In this document: positions 11,807-16,127 of the stretch, piece after piece | Layout: every line of letters starts with the position of its first letter | Position numbering within the stretch: the stretch's first letter is position 1 | NCBI GenBank assembly: GCA_043820265.1 | Contig: JBDREA010000023.1 | Span: 1 to 16,127 of the forward strand | From: JBDREA01 sp043820265 | Lineage (GTDB): Archaea > Altiarchaeota > Altiarchaeia > IMC4 > JBDREA01 | Length of the DNA stretch: 16,127 bases | Reading direction: 5' to 3' | Position numbers and translations under genes: made by a program | Notes under the pieces: model-generated | The model's database searches: none | The model's input: only the letters and a program-made list of their open reading frames with translations | Told to the model about the DNA's origin: nothing

Positions 11807-13105
11807 ATGAACGTTAAGGAATCGCTTGATGCAATAAGGGAGGCTAACGATAAGCTAAATGCCTTTATCGTTGTCGACGATGAAGGTGTTTCTCGAACGA
11901 GGGCAGCAGGTGACGGTCCTCTCGCAGGCAAGACTCTCGCCTTAAAGTCTAATATCTGCGTTGACGGACTTCTCACAAGCGGGGCGTCTAAGACTCTTGA
12001 GAACTACATCGCACCATATGATGCGACGGTCACAGAGAGGGTTAAGGCTGCCGGGGGTTCCATTGTTGGGATGGCCAACTGCGACGAGTTCGCATGCGGA
12101 AGTAGCGGAGAGACTAGTTTCTATGGTCCAACCCATAACCCAGCCGCACCCGGACGCATTCCAGGAGGAAGCTCGAGCGGTTCTGCGGTGTCAGTTGCTG
12201 CGGGACTGGTTGATATGGCTCTTGGCAGTGACACCGGGGGTTCGGTCAGGAATCCTGCAAGCCACTGTGGCGTCGTCGGTTATAAGCCTACCTATGGCCT
12301 TGTCAGTCGATACGGCCTCATCGACCTTGCGATGAGCCTTGATCAAATTGGGCCACTCGCAAAGACTGTGGAAGATGCGGCCCTGCTTCTGGAAGTGATA
12401 GCAGGCCCCGATAACAAGGATATGACGTCGTTGGAAGTCGAAAAAAAAGACTGCCAGTTCCATAAAAACCTGGATCCCAAACTAAAGGACGTTAAGGTGG
12501 GGTTCGCAAAAGAATTTCGGACGTTAATCCAGGACAAAGGAATCCAAAAAGTCATCGACGCAGCCATTGACAATCTGTCGTCTTCTGGGGCGGAGATCGT
12601 AGACGTCGATCTTCCGAGCTTAGAGATTGCGCTCCCCACATACTATCTGAACGTCTACGTTGAATTCTTTTCTGCGACACGAAAATACGATGGAAGAAGA
12701 TACGGCCACAAAATCGAGGAAGTCTGCGGGGAAGAGGTGCTTAGAAGAATACTTTTAGGCCAATACATCAGCCAAAAAGAGTACACTGGAAAATACTATC
12801 GAAAGGGACTCCAAGCCCGCTCCGTAATCAGGGCCGAGCTCATGGCCGCACTCGAAAAAGTCGATGTGTTAGCCGGCCCCACAGTCCCAAAGCTTCCACA
12901 CAAACTCGGAGAAAAGATAACCGATCCCCGGGTGATGTACGCCTATGATATCTTCACTGTGCCAGCGAATCTTGCTGGAGTCCCCGCGGGAGTGGTTCCC
13001 GCAGGAAAAGTAGGGGGGATACCGACTGGATTACAGATAATCGGCAAACCCCTGGAAGATCAAAAAGTCTTAAACGTGATGTTTGGTTTCGAAAAAAACT
13101 TTTAA
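11807..13105 (+). CDS. gatA: Aspartyl/glutamyl-tRNA amidotransferase subunit A (GatA)
   Basis: 432-aa amidase-signature subunit of GatCAB. It releases ammonia from glutamine to convert Asp-tRNA(Asn) and/or Glu-tRNA(Gln) to the amidated forms. The Ser-cisSer-Lys triad is present with family spacing: K47 in LALKSNI, S122 in GGSSSGSA (120-127) and S146 in GSDTGGSVRNP (140-150). ATG 11807 was chosen over a TTG nine bases earlier. It is slightly shorter than many GatA proteins (about 450-485 aa), but both ends look complete. gatB and gatC are not adjacent. The next gene begins 1 nt after the stop, suggesting one transcript into the DUF95-like gene. Confidence 0.95.
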   Translation: MNVKESLDAIREANDKLNAFIVVDDEGVSRTRAAGDGPLAGKTLALKSNICVDGLLTSGASKTLENYIAPYDATVTERVKAAGGSIVGMANCDEFACGSSGETSFYGPTHNPAAPGRIPGGSSSGSAVSVAAGLVDMALGSDTGGSVRNPASHCGVVGYKPTYGLVSRYGLIDLAMSLDQIGPLAKTVEDAALLLEVIAGPDNKDMTSLEVEKKDCQFHKNLDPKLKDVKVGFAKEFRTLIQDKGIQKVIDAAIDNLSSSGAEIVDVDLPSLEIALPTYYLNVYVEFFSATRKYDGRRYGHKIEEVCGEEVLRRILLGQYISQKEYTGKYYRKGLQARSVIRAELMAALEKVDVLAGPTVPKLPHKLGEKITDPRVMYAYDIFTVPANLAGVPAGVVPAGKVGGIPTGLQIIGKPLEDQKVLNVMFGFEKNF

Positions 13106-13106
13106 A

Positions 13107-13955
13107 ATGGTCCTTGAATCACTGGTCGTGCCGGAGGAATGGGAGAAGCATCCAAGCAAGATGTTTTTCATTGGATTCTTGTATGCTTCCATTGGATTGT
13201 TCTTTGGCTTGACAGTCTTTTCAGGTTATGCGAGTATCGCAGCGGTGTTTCTGACAACCATGCCCTTGATAGTGATAATGTATAAAGCGATAGTGCTCGA
13301 AGAACAACAAGACCTCGAATGCGAGGGAAGGAATCTCTGGTGCATCTATAAGACCCACGGCCGGATAATCTCATTTTTCATGTATCTGTTCATAGGCTTG
13401 GTTGTAGCCTACAGCTTCTGGTTCACAGTACTTTCGCCTGACGTATCTGCGCGGGCATTCGAAGCCCAGCTCGCCACAATTGAAGCAATAAACAATCCCA
13501 TGAGCGGGGCGTTCATCGATCCAAACAGTGCGGTATTCGATATTTGGTCGAACAACCTGAGAGTACTGTTTTTCGCAATATTGTTCAGCTTCCTATACGG
13601 TGCCGGAGCAATCTTCATCCTTACCTGGAACGCCTCTGTCATCGGAGTCGCAGTCGGTTCAGTTGGACGAAGGGTCTTAGAGAAAAGCGCGGGATCAGCA
13701 AACCTATACTTCGACTACTTCAGCACATATTCTGTGAGCTTCAGCTACGCAATCCACGGCCTTCCCGAGATAGCAGGATACTTCCTGGGCGCTCTAGCTG
13801 GGGGGATAATCTCGGTCGCAGTTGTAAACCACGACTACAAGAGCCCGGAATTCAAGAAAATAGTATTAGACTCCTTGGAGCTATTTTTGGCTTCAATACT
13901 TCTCCTTCTGGTCTCAGGAATCCTTGAAGTGTATGTTACTCCAGGCTTCCATTGA
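13107..13955 (+). CDS. SpoIIM/DUF95-like multispan membrane protein
   Basis: 282 aa with about five to six TM helices (near 18-38, 42-62, 86-107, 150-172, 215-240 and 255-275). The DUF95/stage II sporulation M signature is visible: NNLRVLFFAILFSFLYGAG (149-167), then WNASVIG (174-180) and HGLPEIAGYFLGALAGG (217-233). In archaea these proteins have nothing to do with sporulation; roles in membrane transport or remodelling are guessed. ATG 13107 is 1 nt after the gatA stop. An in-frame start inside gatA (13083) is less likely. The next reading frame overlaps or follows directly, and the downstream gene is also a membrane protein, so they may work together. Confidence 0.8.
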   Translation: MVLESLVVPEEWEKHPSKMFFIGFLYASIGLFFGLTVFSGYASIAAVFLTTMPLIVIMYKAIVLEEQQDLECEGRNLWCIYKTHGRIISFFMYLFIGLVVAYSFWFTVLSPDVSARAFEAQLATIEAINNPMSGAFIDPNSAVFDIWSNNLRVLFFAILFSFLYGAGAIFILTWNASVIGVAVGSVGRRVLEKSAGSANLYFDYFSTYSVSFSYAIHGLPEIAGYFLGALAGGIISVAVVNHDYKSPEFKKIVLDSLELFLASILLLLVSGILEVYVTPGFH

Positions 13956-14002
13956 ATTTCAGAAGTTTTAATTCATCTTTGAATCAATACTTTATTGGAA
14001 GT

Positions 14003-15139
14003 ATGGATCTTGAATTTTTCAAAGACGAGCGAAGAACAGAAAGCGAGTTAAACAACAGATTATACTCCAACCTGCGAGACCTCGAAACCATCGAAAGAAG
14101 GCTTAGGGCTGCAAGGATCTCAGACGAGGAATATCAGCTTCGAAGCGACGCGATAGAAGCAGACACTGAAAAGGTCTTCGCAGGGCTGGTCAAGCTTTTG
14201 AGAAGGGAGAAAGACAGAAAATTTCTAATGTTATCTGAGCTAGAATCCAAACTCGAAAAGAAGGCGATAAACGAAAAAAAATACACGCAAAAAAGCGAGC
14301 GGATAAGCCGGGATGTCGTCCTTTTGGATTACGAGATAAGCTCACTTAACTCGTCGACTGGAAGGGCTGCCTACATGGACGAGCTCATAAAAAGGCACTA
14401 CTCAGTATCTGACATGCTCAATTACATGCTGGTGGGTCTCCTGTTTTCCGTTCCATTCTATACGGCCCTAATTTTACTTCAGGATCCGAAACTCCTGGAA
14501 TTTTCAGCGAGGTTGAGCGTCGAATACCCCGTACTCTACTTCACTATTTTGGCGCTTGAAGCATTGTTTCTTTTCTTCATAACAAAGTCCATCATCATCG
14601 AAGGATACACAAAAAGCAACATTGTGGGGTTACTTGTCATAGTGGCAGCAATCTATCTTCTGGTTGGGAATCCTATGCAGTTTCGCCAGGAAAGGCTTTC
14701 TACCGGATCAGATTTTCTTTTACTTAAGCGTTCAGTAAAAAACTTTGTCGCCCAAGAAGGGGTAAAAACCGCTGTGGGATTCAATGTCGTAGTACCAATC
14801 CTAAAACAAACCCATCTTTCACCTGACGGCACGATGACAACGCTGATAACTAAGCCTCCCGCCACGATAGATCTGAAATCGATTTATTTAGAAAACACCC
14901 TGACAGGAGAACCCTGCAAGGGACCCATAAGGGTGAATGAGAACCAGTTCTCCGAGTTCAGGGGTTCGCGGATTTCCTCTCAGGTTCAGTCCTTTCTTTT
15001 AACAGTCAAAGGATGCGATATTCAAGGCAACCCTGATGCGGGGGATCTGGTGTCCATGGAACTGGGGATAAAATATGAATTAGATCTCGGGGGAACCAAG
15101 GCCTTGAGGGTGTCGTCTGGGAAAATCAATGGATTATAG
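14003..15139 (+). CDS. Coiled-coil protein with three TM helices and an exported C-terminal domain
   Basis: 378 aa from ATG 14003 (GGAAG just upstream). A TTG at 13952, overlapping the previous stop as TTGA, would add 17 residues and is an alternative. Residues 8-130 are a strongly charged helical region with two similar halves (EERRLRAARISDEEY-like and ESKLEKKAINEKKY-like), indicating a coiled coil. TM helices lie at about 139-158, 176-194 and 205-222. Residues 225-378 form a beta-rich domain with two Cys (C305, C338), probably outside the cell. Family unknown. The genetic link with the DUF95-like gene suggests one membrane complex. It overlaps the NucS start by 11 nt. Confidence 0.7.
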   Translation: MDLEFFKDERRTESELNNRLYSNLRDLETIERRLRAARISDEEYQLRSDAIEADTEKVFAGLVKLLRREKDRKFLMLSELESKLEKKAINEKKYTQKSERISRDVVLLDYEISSLNSSTGRAAYMDELIKRHYSVSDMLNYMLVGLLFSVPFYTALILLQDPKLLEFSARLSVEYPVLYFTILALEALFLFFITKSIIIEGYTKSNIVGLLVIVAAIYLLVGNPMQFRQERLSTGSDFLLLKRSVKNFVAQEGVKTAVGFNVVVPILKQTHLSPDGTMTTLITKPPATIDLKSIYLENTLTGEPCKGPIRVNENQFSEFRGSRISSQVQSFLLTVKGCDIQGNPDAGDLVSMELGIKYELDLGGTKALRVSSGKINGL

Positions 15140-15899
15140 GAAAATGCTAAGCGATCTGCCAGCAATCTCTGAACGCTTCAACCTCGACGTCAGGGACAGA
15201 AAAACAATACTATTAGTTGCGGAATGCTCAGTCGAGTACTGGGGTAGAAGCAGAAGCTTGGTCGGCAAGGGGGACAGGGTTATTCTATTTAAACAAGACT
15301 CGACTCTGATAATCCATTCACCCTGCGGTTTTAAACCTCTCAATTGGATGAGCGCCCCAACAGATACGAATGCATCCGTTGAGAAAGATATGTTGATCAT
15401 CAATTCCCAGCAAACAAAAAAACCATTCGAGGAAATGAAAATTTCTATCTCAAAGATCATCGGATACGAATCGTTTGATTCATTGACGGATAAAAAGGCG
15501 ATAGAAGTCACACACACGGAAGCCGACATGCAGAAGTATCTCGCAGCCAACCCCAAGCTCGTCCACCCAGACTTCCGCCTAAAAGCAACAGAATACAAGA
15601 GCCCGCTGGGATTCTTTGATCTCTACGGAAAAATCGGGGTCAAATACTGTGTCGTAGAACTCAAAGCTGAAAGAGCGGGTCTGCCCGCAGCATTACAGAT
15701 CAAACGCTACCGCGACTGGCTCACAACCGAACTCAAACAAGATGTAATTGCTATCCTCATGGCTCCAGCCATCACACCAAACTCCCAAAACATCCTGAAA
15801 AAAGAAAAAATAGAATTCAAAAAATTCAACATAAAAAAAGTCAAACTACCAAATCAAAACAAAAAAACAACGACGCTGGAGAAGTGGTGTGGGAACTGA
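15129..15899 (+). CDS. nucS: Mismatch-specific endonuclease NucS/EndoMS
   Basis: 256 aa. In archaea and actinobacteria this enzyme cuts both strands at mismatched base pairs, as a MutSL-independent mismatch repair route. The N-terminal DNA-binding domain shows YWGRSRSLVGKGDRVILFK (37-55) and HSPCGFKPLNWM (63-74). The RecB-like nuclease domain has E131, GFFDLYG with D164, VVELKAERAG with E177/K179, and LQIKRYRDW (189-197). The extreme C-terminus TTTLEKWCGN matches a loose PCNA-interacting motif (xxxLxxWx), where archaeal NucS carries its PIP box. The start overlaps the upstream gene by 11 nt, so it is translated from the same mRNA. It converges on the thioredoxin-like gene with a 4-nt gap. Confidence 0.92.
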   Translation: MDYRKMLSDLPAISERFNLDVRDRKTILLVAECSVEYWGRSRSLVGKGDRVILFKQDSTLIIHSPCGFKPLNWMSAPTDTNASVEKDMLIINSQQTKKPFEEMKISISKIIGYESFDSLTDKKAIEVTHTEADMQKYLAANPKLVHPDFRLKATEYKSPLGFFDLYGKIGVKYCVVELKAERAGLPAALQIKRYRDWLTTELKQDVIAILMAPAITPNSQNILKKEKIEFKKFNIKKVKLPNQNKKTTTLEKWCGN

Positions 15900-15903
15900 T
15901 CTC

Positions 15904-16127
15904 CTAATCAAATCCGCATCCGCTTTCCCTGGCAAGCCAGCTTAGGTACTGGAATCCTTCAAGTCGTTTTCCCCCTGGCCCGATCCATGTGGGCACGACT
16001 GAGATGTTATTTTTCTGGCACCAGGTGTTGTTTGTGCATTCGTGCGCTTCAATAAATACAATATATTTTCCGAACAACCCCTTTTGTTGAACGCAATAAG
16101 GGCAGGTTTCCCGGTATCCGAGGGAGT
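15904..16127 (-). CDS. Thioredoxin-fold protein, VKOR-associated type (5' end outside window)
   Basis: Open frame from the window edge to TAG 15904-15906: 73 visible C-terminal residues. It contains the redox motif ETCPYCVQQKGLFGKY, then CTNNTWCQKNNISVVPTWI, GKRLEGFQYLSWLARESGC and a short end. The order CPxC, Cys pair, cis-Pro (VPTWI) and GxQxLxxLA is that of the thioredoxin domain fused to, or partnered with, vitamin K epoxide reductase (VKOR), which oxidises thiols of exported proteins. Whether a VKOR membrane part precedes it cannot be seen. A role in disulfide formation would suit the Cys-rich exported protein encoded at 5386-6807. Convergent with nucS. Confidence 0.75.
   Translation of the reverse strand, partial: SLGYRETCPYCVQQKGLFGKYIVFIEAHECTNNTWCQKNNISVVPTWIGPGGKRLEGFQYLSWLARESGCGFD

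Overview
The window looks archaeal. TATA-like boxes sit about 23-35 nt upstream of several start codons that lack a Shine-Dalgarno sequence (leaderless starts at 6856, 7129, 9184, 11115, 11807). The gene set (EndoMS/NucS nuclease, a ParB/SerK-type kinase-like protein, DUF95/SpoIIM-like membrane protein, folate-type MetF plus MetV, GatA) fits an uncultivated archaeon, perhaps of the DPANN or Altiarchaeota type. That lineage guess is weak. The presence of a complete bacterial-type grpE-dnaK pair implies ancestral transfer from bacteria. Genes are tightly packed on both strands, with many tail-to-tail contacts, 4-nt overlaps and overlapping divergent promoters.

Layout. 1-2320: two winged-helix regulators on the + strand; the second is an internal tandem duplication, with a possible operator in front of it. 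2322-4806: dnaK and grpE on the - strand, with no dnaJ beside them. 4807-5385: a palindrome-dense interval. A chain of perfect or near-perfect hairpins lies between a good TATA box and grpE, so it is probably a long structured leader of the grpE-dnaK mRNA. Upstream of that TATA box is a 30-codon gene for a very basic peptide resembling the AURKAIP1/COX24 (mS38/bS22-like) ribosomal-protein family, followed by two further hairpins. 5386-6807: a secreted, Cys-rich, membrane-anchored protein with remnants of a zinc phospholipase C/S1-P1-nuclease signature.

6856-8264: a 78-aa unknown, a 54-aa unknown and a ParB/SerK/DUF1015-like protein. 8250-11068: one-carbon metabolism genes metF and metV on the - strand, separated by a + strand pair (small membrane protein and a metallo-beta-lactamase-fold hydrolase). 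A 117-aa unknown is translationally coupled to metV. 11115-13105: a SAM methyltransferase and gatA (tRNA amidotransferase). 13107-15899: a run of three genes: SpoIIM/DUF95-like multispan protein, coiled-coil/three-TM protein and NucS mismatch endonuclease. 15904-end: the 3' part of a thioredoxin-fold gene with a CPYC motif resembling the thioredoxin domain of VKOR fusions.

The most unusual part is 4830-5385: an apparent structured RNA leader with mirrored hairpin pairs, next to a tiny ribosomal-protein-like gene too short for most gene callers. No rRNA, tRNA, CRISPR array or insertion sequence was found.
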